DNA of 64,000 nt. Origin: Candidatus Tokpelaia hoelldoblerii (GTDB lineage: Bacteria; Pseudomonadota; Alphaproteobacteria; Rhizobiales; Rhizobiaceae). The notes beneath the pieces were generated by a model that was not told where the DNA came from, searched no databases, and was given only the letters and a program-made list of their open reading frames with translations. The DNA is taken from the NCBI GenBank assembly GCA_002005325.1, contig CP017315.1, forward strand, positions 682,001-746,000. Reading direction: 5' to 3'. Of this stretch, positions 53,488 to 63,205 are shown one piece after another; within the stretch, counting starts at the first letter, position 1; each line of letters opens with the position of its first letter. Position numbers and translations under genes: made by a program.

Positions 53488-56160
53488 ATGAAAAGCGTCA
53501 ATGAAATCAGGTCAACATTTCTGGATTATTTCCGCCGCAATGGCCATGAGATTGTGCCTTCGAGTCCGCTTGTGCCGCGCAATGACCCGACATTGATGTT
53601 CACCAATGCCGGTATGGTGCAGTTTAAAAACGTCTTCACCGGCCTTGAGAAGCGCCCCTATAACCGCGCGACAACCGCGCAGAAATGCGTGCGCGCCGGT
53701 GGCAAGCATAATGATCTTGACAATGTCGGCTATACCGCCCGCCACCATACATTCTTTGAAATGCTGGGCAATTTTTCCTTTGGTGATTATTTCAAGGAAG
53801 AGGCGATTTTGCACGCATGGACGCTGCTGACCAAGGAATTCGCCCTGCCGAAAGACAAATTGCTGGTCACGGTCTATCATGATGATGAGGATGCGGCAAA
53901 ATACTGGAAGAAAATCGCCGGCCTTTCCGATGACAGGATCATACGCATCGCCACGAATGATAATTTTTGGGCCATGGGTGATACAGGGCCTTGCGGGCCT
54001 TGTTCGGAAATTTTCTATGACCATGGCGACAAGGTCTGGGGCGGCCCGCCCGGAAGCGCGGAAGAGGATGGCGACCGTTTTATTGAAATCTGGAATCTGG
54101 TTTTCATGCAATATGAGCAGGTGACGCCGGAAGAGCGCATCAATCTGCCGCGCCCGTCGATTGATACCGGCATGGGGCTGGAGCGTGTCGCCGCTGTGTT
54201 GCAGGGCGTGCACAACAATTATGATATTGACCTGTTCCGTACGCTTATTCATGCCTCGGAAGAAGCAACCGGTGTCAGGGCCGAGGGCGACTTTACCGCC
54301 AGCCACCGTGTGATTGCAGATCATTTGCGCTCTTCAGCGTTTCTGATTGCCGATGGCGTGCTGCCTTCCAATGAAGGGCGCGGCTATGTGCTGCGCCGTA
54401 TCATGCGCCGCGCCATGCGCCATGCCCAGCTTCTGGGGGCGAAAGAGCCGTTGATGTGGCGCCTGCTGCCGACGCTGGTGCGCGAGATGGGGCAGGCTTA
54501 TCCCGAATTGCTGCGGGCTGAGGCGCTGATTTCAGAAACGCTGCAACTGGAAGAAAACCGTTTCCGCAAAACACTGGAACGCGGACTGGGGCTGTTGAGC
54601 GAGGCGACTGAAGGCCTGGAAAAAGGTGACAGTCTTGATGGTGAGGTTGCTTTCAAGCTTTATGACACTTACGGTTTTCCGCTGGATTTGACACAGGACG
54701 CCCTGCGCCGCCGCGGCATTGACGTTGATGTTGCGACATTTGACAAGGCGATGGAACGCCAGAAAGCCGAAGCGCGCGCCAATTGGGCAGGGTCGGGTGA
54801 CGCGGCGACAGAAGCGGTGTGGTTTGCGGTGCGTGACAGGACCGGCGCGACTGAATTTCTCGGTTATGAGACCGAAAAGGCGGAAGGTATTGTCACCGCT
54901 CTTGTGCAGGACGGTAAAATCGTTGAGCAGGCGGGCAAAGGGCAGGAATGCGCGGTTGTTGTCAACCAGACGCCATTTTATGCTGAGTCCGGCGGGCAAG
55001 CGGGTGATAGCGGCCTGATTTCGGGCGAAGGTTTTACTTTTGAAGTGCGGGACACGCAGAAAAAAGCCGACGGGGTTTTTGTGCATCTTGGCAAGGTTAA
55101 AAAGGGCAAAATCATCACCGGGCAGGCGGTTGAGTTGCAGGTTGATTCGCCCCGCCGGGAAAAAATCCGCGCCAACCATTCAGCAACACATTTGCTGCAT
55201 GAGGCATTGCGGCAGGTATTGGGTGACCATGTGGCGCAGAAAGGTTCGCTGGTAACGGCGGAGCGGCTGCGGTTTGACTTTTCCCACCCCAAGGCGATTA
55301 CCGTGGCGGAACTCAGGCAGATTGAAGATATTGCCAATGGCATTATTTTGCAAAACAGCCCTGTGACAACGCGGCTGATGGCGGTGGATGATGCGATTGC
55401 CGAAGGGGCGCGCGCCCTGTTTGGCGAGAAATATGGCGATGAGGTGCGCGTTGTTTCCATGGGGGTTGGCGGAGTGGCTGAAAACAGCCTGTCGAATCGC
55501 CCGTGGTCCATTGAGCTTTGCGGTGGTATACACGTGCGCCGCACCGGCGATATCGGCCTTGTGCGCATTGTTTCAGAAGGGGCGGTTGCTGCTGGTGTTC
55601 GCCGTATTGAAGCGCTGACAGCCAAGGCAGCACGGGATTATCTGGTGCAGCAGGAAGAATGGCTGCATGGCGTGGCGGGGATGTTGAAGACAACGCCTCA
55701 GGAAACAGAGCGCCGTATTGCTGCGCTGCTTGAAGAGCGCCGCAAGCTTGATAAGGAACTGGGTGACGCACGGCGTGAACTGGCGCTTGGTGGCGGTAAA
55801 ACAGGCGGGGAAGAGGCAGCGGAAACCGTAAGCGGCGTTGCTTTCATGGGGCGGATTGTACACGGCGTTTCGCCGCGGGATCTCAAACCCTTGGCCGATG
55901 CAGGAAAAAGCCGGCTTGGTGAGGGCGTTGTCGTGTTTATCGGCGTTGGAGAAGACGGTAAGGCCAGTATTGTGGTTGGTGTGACGGATGATTTAAGCGC
56001 GAAAATCAGCGCGGTTGATCTGGTGCGGGTCGGCGCTGCGGCGCTGGGCGGGCAGGGCGGCGGTGGCCGGCCGGATATGGCGCAGGCCGGTGGCCCCGAT
56101 GGCAAGGCGGCAGAACAGGCGCTTGCTGCTATCCGTGAAAAGATTGGTGTGCTCGTTTGA
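53488..56160 (+). CDS. alaS: Alanine-tRNA ligase
   Basis: A 890-residue class II synthetase for tRNA-Ala. The aminoacylation domain opens with VNEIRSTFLDYFRRNGHEIVPSS. The tRNA-recognition domain follows, then the editing domain with its zinc site (NHSATHLLHEAL and CGGIHVRRTGDIG). The C-terminal oligomerisation domain is Gly-rich (GGQGGGGRPDMAQAGG). AGGTG lies before the ATG at 53488; the longer reading from 53428 was rejected. In rhizobia alaS usually follows recA, which is absent here. Confidence 0.97.
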   Translation: MKSVNEIRSTFLDYFRRNGHEIVPSSPLVPRNDPTLMFTNAGMVQFKNVFTGLEKRPYNRATTAQKCVRAGGKHNDLDNVGYTARHHTFFEMLGNFSFGDYFKEEAILHAWTLLTKEFALPKDKLLVTVYHDDEDAAKYWKKIAGLSDDRIIRIATNDNFWAMGDTGPCGPCSEIFYDHGDKVWGGPPGSAEEDGDRFIEIWNLVFMQYEQVTPEERINLPRPSIDTGMGLERVAAVLQGVHNNYDIDLFRTLIHASEEATGVRAEGDFTASHRVIADHLRSSAFLIADGVLPSNEGRGYVLRRIMRRAMRHAQLLGAKEPLMWRLLPTLVREMGQAYPELLRAEALISETLQLEENRFRKTLERGLGLLSEATEGLEKGDSLDGEVAFKLYDTYGFPLDLTQDALRRRGIDVDVATFDKAMERQKAEARANWAGSGDAATEAVWFAVRDRTGATEFLGYETEKAEGIVTALVQDGKIVEQAGKGQECAVVVNQTPFYAESGGQAGDSGLISGEGFTFEVRDTQKKADGVFVHLGKVKKGKIITGQAVELQVDSPRREKIRANHSATHLLHEALRQVLGDHVAQKGSLVTAERLRFDFSHPKAITVAELRQIEDIANGIILQNSPVTTRLMAVDDAIAEGARALFGEKYGDEVRVVSMGVGGVAENSLSNRPWSIELCGGIHVRRTGDIGLVRIVSEGAVAAGVRRIEALTAKAARDYLVQQEEWLHGVAGMLKTTPQETERRIAALLEERRKLDKELGDARRELALGGGKTGGEEAAETVSGVAFMGRIVHGVSPRDLKPLADAGKSRLGEGVVVFIGVGEDGKASIVVGVTDDLSAKISAVDLVRVGAAALGGQGGGGRPDMAQAGGPDGKAAEQALAAIREKIGVLV

Positions 56161-56251
56161 TTTTTTAATTTTTGCAAGGCAGAATAACAAAAGATAAACT
56201 CAATTGCACAAACAAAAAGTAAGGTTGTGCGTTTAAATACAGGATGTTTTC

Positions 56252-57196
56252 ATGGCAGTAGCATTCACATTTCCCGGGCAGGGCAGCCAGGCTGTCGGCA
56301 TGGGCAAGGAACTGGCGGAACAGTTTGCGCCAGCCCGTGAGGTTTTTGAAGAAGTTGATGACGCGTTGGGGCAGAAACTGTCCGCACTGATGTTTGAAGG
56401 GCCGGAAGAGGAATTGACCTTGACTGCCAATGCGCAACCGGCCCTGATGGCGGTTTCCATGGCTGTGATCCGCATTTTGCAGGCGCAGGGGCTGAAGCTG
56501 CAGAATAAAGTGCGTTATGTTGCCGGTCATTCGCTGGGTGAATATTCAGCACTTTGTGCGGCGGGGGCATTTTCATTGACTGATACAGCGCGCTTGTTGC
56601 GTATTCGCGGCAACGCCATGCAGAAGGCTGTGCCGGTCGGGCAGGGAGCGATGGCGGCGATTATGGGGCTTGACGATGCCGTTGTGGACGATATCTGCCA
56701 AAAAGCATCAAGCCTTGGTGTTTGTCAGGTTGCCAATGATAATGGCGGCGGCCAGCTGGTGATTTCCGGTGTGGCGGCGGCGGTGGAGCGTGCTGTTGAA
56801 CTGGCCAGGGAAAAAGACGCCAAACGGGCTTTGCTGCTGGCGGTTTCTGCCCCTTTTCACTCTGCCCTGATGCAACCGGCTGCTGAAGCCATGCGCATGG
56901 CGTTGGGTGAGGTTGAGCGTCATAATCCTGTCGTGCCGGTTGTTGCCAATGTGGTGGTTGAACCGGTGCAGGATGGAGATCGAATTGTTGATCTGCTGGT
57001 TGAACAGGTGACCGGGCGTGTGCGCTGGCGCGAAACGATTGAGTGGCTTGCCGCTCATGAGGTGAGCGAGCTTTATGAGATTGGCTGCGGCAAGGTGCTG
57101 ACAGGGCTGGCACGCCGTATCAACAAGGATTTGCACGGCGTTACGGTGAGATCAGCAGAAGAGATTGAAGCAGCGTTGAAAGCGTTGGGTGTCTAG
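56252..57196 (+). CDS. fabD: Malonyl-CoA:ACP acyltransferase
   Basis: A 314-residue enzyme that loads malonyl groups onto acyl carrier protein. The N-terminal TFPGQGSQAVGMGKEL segment, the nucleophile in GHSLGEYSALCAAG and the AP-FHS segment VSAPFHSALM with the catalytic His are all present. It opens the fatty-acid cluster fabD, fabG, acpP, fabF; fabG follows 31 bp later. alaS lies 91 bp upstream on the same strand. Confidence 0.97.
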   Translation: MAVAFTFPGQGSQAVGMGKELAEQFAPAREVFEEVDDALGQKLSALMFEGPEEELTLTANAQPALMAVSMAVIRILQAQGLKLQNKVRYVAGHSLGEYSALCAAGAFSLTDTARLLRIRGNAMQKAVPVGQGAMAAIMGLDDAVVDDICQKASSLGVCQVANDNGGGQLVISGVAAAVERAVELAREKDAKRALLLAVSAPFHSALMQPAAEAMRMALGEVERHNPVVPVVANVVVEPVQDGDRIVDLLVEQVTGRVRWRETIEWLAAHEVSELYEIGCGKVLTGLARRINKDLHGVTVRSAEEIEAALKALGV

Positions 57197-57227
57197 CACA
57201 TAAACTTTTGAAATATGAGGAATGCGA

Positions 57228-57965
57228 ATGTTTGAACTGAGTGGACGCAAGGCACTGATTACTGGTGCGACAGGTGGTATCGGGGAAGAAATCGCCCGCA
57301 GTTTTCATCGGCAGGGCGCGATTGTCGGCCTGCACGGCACCCGCAAGGAAAAACTGGAAGCACTGGCGAAGGAACTGGGCGAACGTACTTTTATTTTCCC
57401 CGCTGATTTATCAAAACGTGAAGCCGTGGAAAATCTGGGTGAGAAAGCCGAGAAGGACATGGACGGTGTTGATATTCTGGTCAATAATGCCGGTATCACC
57501 CGTGACGGCTTGTTTGTGCGGATGAGCGATGAAGATTGGGACAATGTGCTTGCAGTCAATTTAAGCTCGGTTTTTGCCCTGACGCGGGCGCTGACCCACC
57601 CGATGATGCGCCGCCGTTTTGGCCGGATTATCAATATTTCCTCCATTGTCGGTGTTACCGGCAATCCGGGGCAGGCCAATTATTGCGCCACCAAAGCCGG
57701 GGTGATCGGCTTTTCCAAGGCGCTGGCGCAGGAAATCGCCACCCGCAATGTGACTGTCAACTGTATTGCGCCCGGTTTTATCGAATCAGCGATGACGGAA
57801 AAGCTTGGCGACAAGGTTAAGGACAGTATTATGGCCGGTATTCCGATGAAACGCATGGGTGCAGGCGCGGATATTGCCGCCGCGGCAGTTTATCTTGCCA
57901 GTGATGAGGCTTCTTATGTCACGGGCCAGACTTTGCACGTCAATGGTGGCATGGCGATGATCTGA
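57228..57965 (+). CDS. fabG: 3-oxoacyl-ACP reductase FabG
   Basis: A 245-residue short-chain dehydrogenase that reduces beta-ketoacyl-ACP with NADPH. The cofactor loop is ITGATGGIGEEIA, NNAG follows in ILVNNAGITRDG, and the catalytic Ser-Tyr-Lys lies in NISSIVGVTGNPGQANYCATKAG. GAGGA six bases before the ATG at 57228 selects it over the ATG at 57222. A terminator follows, so acpP has its own promoter. Confidence 0.97.
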   Translation: MFELSGRKALITGATGGIGEEIARSFHRQGAIVGLHGTRKEKLEALAKELGERTFIFPADLSKREAVENLGEKAEKDMDGVDILVNNAGITRDGLFVRMSDEDWDNVLAVNLSSVFALTRALTHPMMRRRFGRIINISSIVGVTGNPGQANYCATKAGVIGFSKALAQEIATRNVTVNCIAPGFIESAMTEKLGDKVKDSIMAGIPMKRMGAGADIAAAAVYLASDEASYVTGQTLHVNGGMAMI

Positions 57966-57984
57966 CGCTTTTTTGAACAAAAAC

Positions 57985-58006
57985 CGGCTAAAAATAGCCG
58001 TTTTTT
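57985..58006 (+). terminator. Terminator after fabG
   Basis: CGGCTA (57985-57990) and TAGCCG (57995-58000) form a short stem with loop AAAA, followed by six T. Confidence 0.8.
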
Positions 58007-58333
58007 AGGAATGAGGCAGTAAAAAACGGCGGAAAAGCCGGAAAATTTGTGAAAAACACTTTGCTTCAGGCTTGCAGTCATGATAATTGCCTGCTCAAGA
58101 CATTTTGCAAGAACCCGGTACAAAATTGTGCGGATTCGGTCTGTATGTGTTGATTTTGAAGGGTAAAGTGCCTATTTCAGCATGTGAGGGGAGGCAATCA
58201 CTGATTGCTGTGAAATGTTATTAACAGGATGGATGAAAAGGCAATTTTGCTGTTTTTATCTGTCTATTGCTTGATTAGAATATCCATGCCGTTACCTAAG
58301 GGCAGGGAAACAACGTAAAGTCGAGGTTCCGAC
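58007..58333 (+). other. Leader and promoter region of acpP, no gene seen
   Basis: About 330 bases between the fabG terminator and acpP contain no convincing reading frame. acpP is separated from fabG by a terminator and must be transcribed from here. I could not single out a promoter with a good -35/-10 pair. The acpP ribosome site is GAGG at 58323-58326. Confidence 0.5.
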
Positions 58334-58570
58334 ATGAGTGATACAGTAGAGCGTGTAAAGAAGATTGTTGTTGAGCACTTGGGCGTTGATGCCGATAAAG
58401 TGACAGAAGGCGCAAGCTTCATTGACGACCTGGGTGCAGACAGTCTTGATACTGTTGAGCTGGTTATGGCGTTTGAAGAAGAATTCGGTGTAGAAATTCC
58501 GGATGATGCCGCTGAAACAATCCTGACAGTCGGCGACGCTGTCAAGTTCATCGACAAGGCCTCGGCCTGA
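58334..58570 (+). CDS. acpP: Acyl carrier protein
   Basis: A 78-residue acidic four-helix protein that carries growing acyl chains. The phosphopantetheine site is Ser37 in DDLGADSLDTVELVMAFEE. Length and sequence are typical of the fatty-acid ACP. It stands between two terminators and is thus expressed separately at high level, as is common for acpP. It is the likely partner for FabD, FabG and FabF around it. Confidence 0.99.
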   Translation: MSDTVERVKKIVVEHLGVDADKVTEGASFIDDLGADSLDTVELVMAFEEEFGVEIPDDAAETILTVGDAVKFIDKASA

Positions 58571-58581
58571 TAAAATCAGGG

Positions 58582-58606
58582 AAACGGAAGCTCGAGCTTC
58601 CGTTTT
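58582..58606 (+). terminator. Terminator after acpP
   Basis: An 11-bp stem AAACGGAAGCT/AGCTTCCGTTT (58582-58592 and 58595-58605) continues into T. The hairpin is near-palindromic, with a 2-nt centre. Confidence 0.9.
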
Positions 58607-58736
58607 CTCTTGTGAGATGTCTGCAATAATCAGCGGCGCTTTTTCAACGCCGGAGAGGGTTGTTGCGTTTTTCATTTTGCAAATGTTTTTTAATGGCAAG
58701 GTATTTTAAGCTTGCAGCTTCTCATTGAGGTATTCC

Positions 58737-59999
58737 ATGCGACGTGTTGTCATTACCGGTCTTGGTTTGGTTTCGCCGCTTGCCGGCAATGTGAATGACA
58801 GCTGGACAAGGCTTCTTGCCGGGCAGGGCGCTGCCCGCCGCGTAACGGAATTCGAGGTCGATGACCTTCCCTGCCAGATTGCCTGCCGTATTCCATTGGG
58901 TGACGGTACAGAGGGCACATTCAATCCTGATTTGCATATGGAACCGAAGGAACAACGTAAAGTTGATCCATTCATCATTTATGCCATGGCTGCGGCCGAT
59001 GAAGCGCTGGATGATGCAGACTGGCACCCGCAAACAAATGAAGAGCAGATTCGCAGCGGTGTGATGATCGGTTCCGGCATTGGCGGTATAGAAGGCATTG
59101 TTGAAGCCGGTTATACCCTGCGTGATCGTGGCCCCCGCCGCATTTCGCCTTTCTTTATTCCCGGACGGTTGATTAATCTTGCTTCCGGCTATGTTTCCAT
59201 CAAACATCATCTGCGCGGCCCCAACCATTCGGTTGTCACCGCCTGTTCAACCGGCACGCACGCCATTGGCGATGCCGCACGGCTGATTGCGCTGGGAGAT
59301 GCCGAGGTGATGGTGGCCGGCGGGACAGAATCGCCCATTAACTGCATTTCCATGGCTGGCTTTGCCGCCTGCAAGGCGCTTTCCACCGGCTGGAATGATG
59401 AGCCGACACGCGCTTCCCGCCCTTATGACCGCGACCGTGACGGTTTCGTGATGGGGGAGGGTTCGGCCGTTGTTGTGCTGGAAGAGCTGGAACACGCCAA
59501 AAAACGTGGTGTAAAAATCTATGCTGAAGTGATCGGTTATGGCCTGTCGGGTGATGCCTATCATATTACTGCACCGAGCGAAAACGGTGACGGCGCCGAG
59601 CGCTGCATGCGCGCGGCGCTGAAGAGAGCCGGAGTTAAAGCGGCGGATATTGATTATATCAATGCTCATGGCACATCCACTATGGCTGATACGGTTGAAC
59701 TGGCGGCGGTGGAACGGGTGATGGGAGATGCAGCATCAAAAGTTTCCATGTCTTCGACCAAGTCTTCTATTGGTCATCTTCTGGGTGCTGCCGGTGCGGC
59801 AGAAGCGATTTTCTGTGTGCTGGCAATTCGCGACAATATCGCGCCGGCGACGCTGAATCTGGATAATCCGTCGGTTGAAACGGCAATTGATCTTGTGCCG
59901 CACAAGCCTCGTGAACGCTGTATTGATACGGTTTTATCGAATTCTTTCGGCTTTGGTGGCACCAATGCCTCGCTGGTTATGCGCCGGTTTCAGGACTGA
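58737..59999 (+). CDS. fabF: 3-oxoacyl-ACP synthase II (FabF)
   Basis: A 420-residue condensing enzyme that elongates acyl-ACP with malonyl-ACP. The catalytic Cys is in VTACSTGTHAIGDAA, with His residues in NAHGTSTMADTVE and SSIGHLLGAAGAAEA, and the C-terminal NSFGFGGTNASLV loop. GAGG six bases upstream favours the ATG at 58737 over an in-frame TTG at 58725. mltG follows 75 bp later, the usual order in Rhizobiales. Confidence 0.97.
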   Translation: MRRVVITGLGLVSPLAGNVNDSWTRLLAGQGAARRVTEFEVDDLPCQIACRIPLGDGTEGTFNPDLHMEPKEQRKVDPFIIYAMAAADEALDDADWHPQTNEEQIRSGVMIGSGIGGIEGIVEAGYTLRDRGPRRISPFFIPGRLINLASGYVSIKHHLRGPNHSVVTACSTGTHAIGDAARLIALGDAEVMVAGGTESPINCISMAGFAACKALSTGWNDEPTRASRPYDRDRDGFVMGEGSAVVVLEELEHAKKRGVKIYAEVIGYGLSGDAYHITAPSENGDGAERCMRAALKRAGVKAADIDYINAHGTSTMADTVELAAVERVMGDAASKVSMSSTKSSIGHLLGAAGAAEAIFCVLAIRDNIAPATLNLDNPSVETAIDLVPHKPRERCIDTVLSNSFGFGGTNASLVMRRFQD

Positions 60000-60074
60000 G
60001 GCTGTATAATATGGCATAGAGATGCCATAGATCTATCACATGGTGGGCAGAAATTTTTCGTTGAGGGTGAAGCG

Positions 60075-61313
60075 TTGACGGTTAATAACGAAAACAGCGC
60101 AGATAAAGCTTCCGGCGAAGTTTCAGGCAGGCAGGGTGCGCAGGCCGGAAAAGCCGCTGCAACAGCCGGGCAAAAAGCAAAGCGCAAGCGCTCGGATGCT
60201 GCCTGGCATCCGTTGGTTTTTGTCACCAATCTTGTTTTTACCCTTCTGCTTCTGGCCGCTGTCGGGACCGGTGTTTTTCTGTTTCAGGCTGTACAGATGT
60301 TTGAAGGGGCGGGTACGCGGTCGCAATCGCAGATTGTCCTTATCAAGCCGGGGACAGGTATTGGCGAAATTGCAGCGCTTTTGCAACGGGAAGGTTTGAT
60401 CAGGGATTCAGAAACCTTTATTTACGGCGTTAAATGGGAAGAGAAAACCGGTGCGCTGAAAGCCGGTGAATATGAGATACCGGCAAATGCTTCCATGCGT
60501 GATATTATGAATATTCTGGTTGAAGGACGCTCGATTGAACGGCCGTTTACCGTGCCGGAAGGCATAACGGTTGCGCAGGTGCTGAAGCGTCTGCATGATA
60601 ATGAATTTTTAAGTGGTGATCTGCCTGATATTGAACTGGCTGAAGGCAGCCTGATGGCAGATACAATCCGGTTTGTCCGTGACACACCGAAGGCGTCTGT
60701 TCTTAAACGGCTGAAAAATGGCCAGTCCCGTATTGTACAGGAAATATGGGCAGGGCGTGACCCGAATATACCGCTTAAAAATATCAATGAACTGGTAACA
60801 CTGGCTTCTATTGTTGAAAAAGAAACCGGTGTGGCGGCGGAACGTCCGCTGATTGCAGCGGTATTTTATAACCGGTTGAAGAAAAACATGCGTCTGCAAT
60901 CTGACCCGACGGTGCTTTATGGTATTTTCGGCAGTGACGGCCGCCCGGCAAATTGTGCCGAACAGTGGGAAATTTTGCAGGACAAATGGGATAATTACCT
61001 TAATGCGGATTGTTCGGTGAAGTGGGGGGCGCTTCTGCGTGATGAAAATTCGTTTAATACGTATCGGAAAAACGGTCTGCCGCCATCCCCGATTGCTATT
61101 CCCGGGCGTGATGCGCTTAAAGCCGTGGCTAATCCGCCACGGACGGAGGATTTGTATTTTGTGGCAGACGGCACTGGTGGTCACATATTTGCCAAAACAT
61201 TGGATGAGCATAACACCAATGTTCGCAAATGGCGGCAATTGCGGCGGGAACAGACAGCGGCGGAAAGTGCAGCCCCGCCGGCAGAACCGGAAAGCGCCGG
61301 ACAGGGTGAGTAA
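60075..61313 (+). CDS. mltG: Endolytic murein transglycosylase MltG
   Basis: A 412-residue inner-membrane enzyme of the YceG family that cuts nascent glycan strands. A charged cytoplasmic N-terminus precedes one membrane helix (LVFVTNLVFTLLLLAAVGTG, residues about 52-75), a LysM-like region, and the catalytic domain with ASIVEKETGVAAERP and QSDPTVLYGIFG. The start is TTG at 60075 with GAGGGTGA upstream; no ATG lies before the membrane helix. yicC and gmk, frequent downstream neighbours in relatives, are missing here. Confidence 0.94.
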   Translation: MTVNNENSADKASGEVSGRQGAQAGKAAATAGQKAKRKRSDAAWHPLVFVTNLVFTLLLLAAVGTGVFLFQAVQMFEGAGTRSQSQIVLIKPGTGIGEIAALLQREGLIRDSETFIYGVKWEEKTGALKAGEYEIPANASMRDIMNILVEGRSIERPFTVPEGITVAQVLKRLHDNEFLSGDLPDIELAEGSLMADTIRFVRDTPKASVLKRLKNGQSRIVQEIWAGRDPNIPLKNINELVTLASIVEKETGVAAERPLIAAVFYNRLKKNMRLQSDPTVLYGIFGSDGRPANCAEQWEILQDKWDNYLNADCSVKWGALLRDENSFNTYRKNGLPPSPIAIPGRDALKAVANPPRTEDLYFVADGTGGHIFAKTLDEHNTNVRKWRQLRREQTAAESAAPPAEPESAGQGE

Positions 61314-61423
61314 TCGCCTGCCGGTAGCATATTCATATTATTTCAGGGGCAATGGCACGATATCAATTCATGTGCGTTACTGCCTGTAAGAGTCTGTATT
61401 GCAGGATATATCAGAGAATCATC

Positions 61424-62158
61424 ATGAGATTGACAAAACGTGTATTTCTGGCTTTTCTGGTTATTTATTTTGTTCCGGTTACAGCTAATGCTCTGTGGTG
61501 GGCGGTGAAAGACAGGCCGGCAAATTATAAAACCGCCAATTGGGAGGCAACCGGTATATTGCCTGCTCCCCGGAACGGGGAAGCGGCGCTTTATGTGATG
61601 GCGGCCAGAACCGGCGGGATGAAGGGGGCTATTTCTGTTCATAGCTGGCTGGTGTTTAAAAAACCGGATGAAGCTGATTATCAGCGTTATGAAGTTGTCG
61701 GCTGGGGCACGGCCTTGCGGCACAATGCCCTGGCGCCGGATGCCTACTGGTATTCCAACCAGCCTTATATCGTTCGGGAATTGCATGATGAGGCAGCGGT
61801 AAACGCTATTGCCAAGGTTGAACAGGCAATTGCGGCTTATCCGCATGGCAAGGCAGGGGATTATACAATTTTTCCCGGCCCTAATTCCAATACATTTGTG
61901 GCGGCAATTTTGCGTGCAGTGCCGGAGATCGGCGTTGTGCTGCCGCCAACCGCTGTCGGACGGGATTATATCGGTCGGGGTTTTGTTGCTGATTATAATA
62001 AAGATACAGGGGATTTCCGTTTGAGTATAAATGGCTTCGGCGGGCTTGCAATCGGCCGGCAAAGCGGTATTGAACTGAATCTGAGCGGCCTTGTCGCCGG
62101 TATTGATTTCTGGCCGCCGGGGCTGAAAATTCCGGCGATTGGCCGTATCGGGTTTTAG
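61424..62158 (+). CDS. DUF3750 family protein
   Basis: A 244-residue protein with an N-terminal hydrophobic segment (VFLAFLVIYFVPVTANALWWA) that is a signal anchor or signal peptide. The conserved body includes ISVHSWLVFKKPDE, YEVVGWGTALRHNALAPDAYWYSNQPYIV and GDYTIFPGPNSNTFVAAILRAVPEI. It matches what I know of DUF3750, whose function is not established. The ATG at 61424 starts MRLTKRVF; the longer reading from 61352 has no ribosome site. It is followed by a long hairpin and tRNA-Thr. Confidence 0.8.
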   Translation: MRLTKRVFLAFLVIYFVPVTANALWWAVKDRPANYKTANWEATGILPAPRNGEAALYVMAARTGGMKGAISVHSWLVFKKPDEADYQRYEVVGWGTALRHNALAPDAYWYSNQPYIVRELHDEAAVNAIAKVEQAIAAYPHGKAGDYTIFPGPNSNTFVAAILRAVPEIGVVLPPTAVGRDYIGRGFVADYNKDTGDFRLSINGFGGLAIGRQSGIELNLSGLVAGIDFWPPGLKIPAIGRIGF

Positions 62159-62169
62159 AGTCTGTACTT

Positions 62170-62232
62170 CAAAGGCAAACAGGTTTTTTGGTAAAAAAAC
62201 GTCAATTTTACCAAAAAACCTGTTTGCCTTTG
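62170..62232. repeat. 27-bp perfect inverted repeat before tRNA-Thr
   Basis: Positions 62170-62196 and 62206-62232 are exact inverted copies with a 9-nt loop. In RNA this is a single 27-bp hairpin. It lies 11 bp after the DUF3750 gene and 30 bp before tRNA-Thr. It may terminate the upstream gene, although no run of T follows. Confidence 0.85.
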
Positions 62233-62262
62233 CGCCTGTTTATGCTATTTGGCGTGAGTGCT

Positions 62263-62338
<76 letters not shown>

Positions 62339-63205
62339 CTGCTTAAAATGTTGAGCTGTTGAAATCATTCAGATATTTATCCTCCGGTCTTTAAAGAAGC
62401 CGTCAACTCAGGGCTTCTGGGATTAAAAATGGGACATAAAAGCAGGCCTTTTATAGGACTGGATAGAATGAGTGCTGCAACACAAACCTGCCAGCACGAA
62501 CCGCTCGTGATTGAAGTGATTATAGAGCCTGCAGGGATGCTGATAAGCTTCTGATTCCCGTCCTTTTCCCGACTGAAAACCTTTATCTGATATTTATTTT
62601 ATATTTTAGAAGTTACGAATAAAATTGGGTTTATAGGGCTTGCAGCCACCATCTTTACATTCTTATTAAATTTTATTGGAACAGCTATTGACATAATTTA
62701 TTTTTTCCATAGTCTAAATACAAATTCACAGAGATCAAATATATTTCTTTGGGAAAAAATTAGACTGATACAAGGGGCAGGGTTTTTTATGCTATCTCAA
62801 AAACGCAATATTTTATAGAATTTTATGATTCTTTAAAAAGCCATCAGAAAAATTTTTTAAATTAAAATCCTTTCTTGCTTATTCAAGAAATTACGGGATT
62901 CTTTTATCTTTTTTCTGATTAAAATTTAAAGAATCATAAAATTCTTTATATGAATTCAATCCCTTAGACTTCTGTATAGGATGGAAACGGGTATTTTTGT
63001 CTAAAATACTGTTGTCCAGGGCAGGCAAGCCGATAATACACTGCAAGAAAGAGGGAAAATACGTTGAAGAATAGTAAAAAACAGTTCCTCGCTGTGTCCA
63101 GTGATGATGACAGATGCCGATATTAAATCAGCCCGTCATTTTTGAATACCTGAGCGTGGCTTATGGTGATTAACCCTTTTTAGTTTAGTGGCATAAGGAT
63201 AGAAA
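62339..63205 (+). other. AT-rich gene-poor region after tRNA-Thr
   Basis: About 870 bases without a convincing gene. It contains a MITE-like element (62818-62944) and a weak 41-codon frame (62429-62554) without a good ribosome site. Part of the region before mbtH must hold the promoter of the peptide synthetase genes. No palindrome matching a Fur box was found by eye. No copy of the tRNA-Thr 3' end was seen up to the window end. Confidence 0.7.
62818..62944. mobile_element. MITE-like element with 20-bp terminal inverted repeats
   Basis: The ends GAATTTTATGATTCTTTAAA (62818-62837) and their exact inverted copy (62925-62944) frame a 127-bp AT-rich, non-coding element. The sequence TTTATA occurs directly outside both ends (62812-62817 and 62945-62950), as a target duplication would. 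Inner short repeats also pair (TCAGAAAAA at 62844-62852 with 62910-62918; AATCC at 62866-62870 with 62896-62900), so the whole unit can fold on itself. No transposase is nearby. Confidence 0.6.

Noticed and set aside
62429..62554. 41-codon frame after tRNA-Thr
   Set aside because: No good ribosome site and no recognisable features in an AT-rich non-coding stretch.
62339..63205. Search for a Fur box or an attachment-site repeat of tRNA-Thr
   Set aside because: No sequence close to the Fur consensus and no copy of the tRNA 3' end was found by eye inside the window; an attachment site could lie beyond its end.
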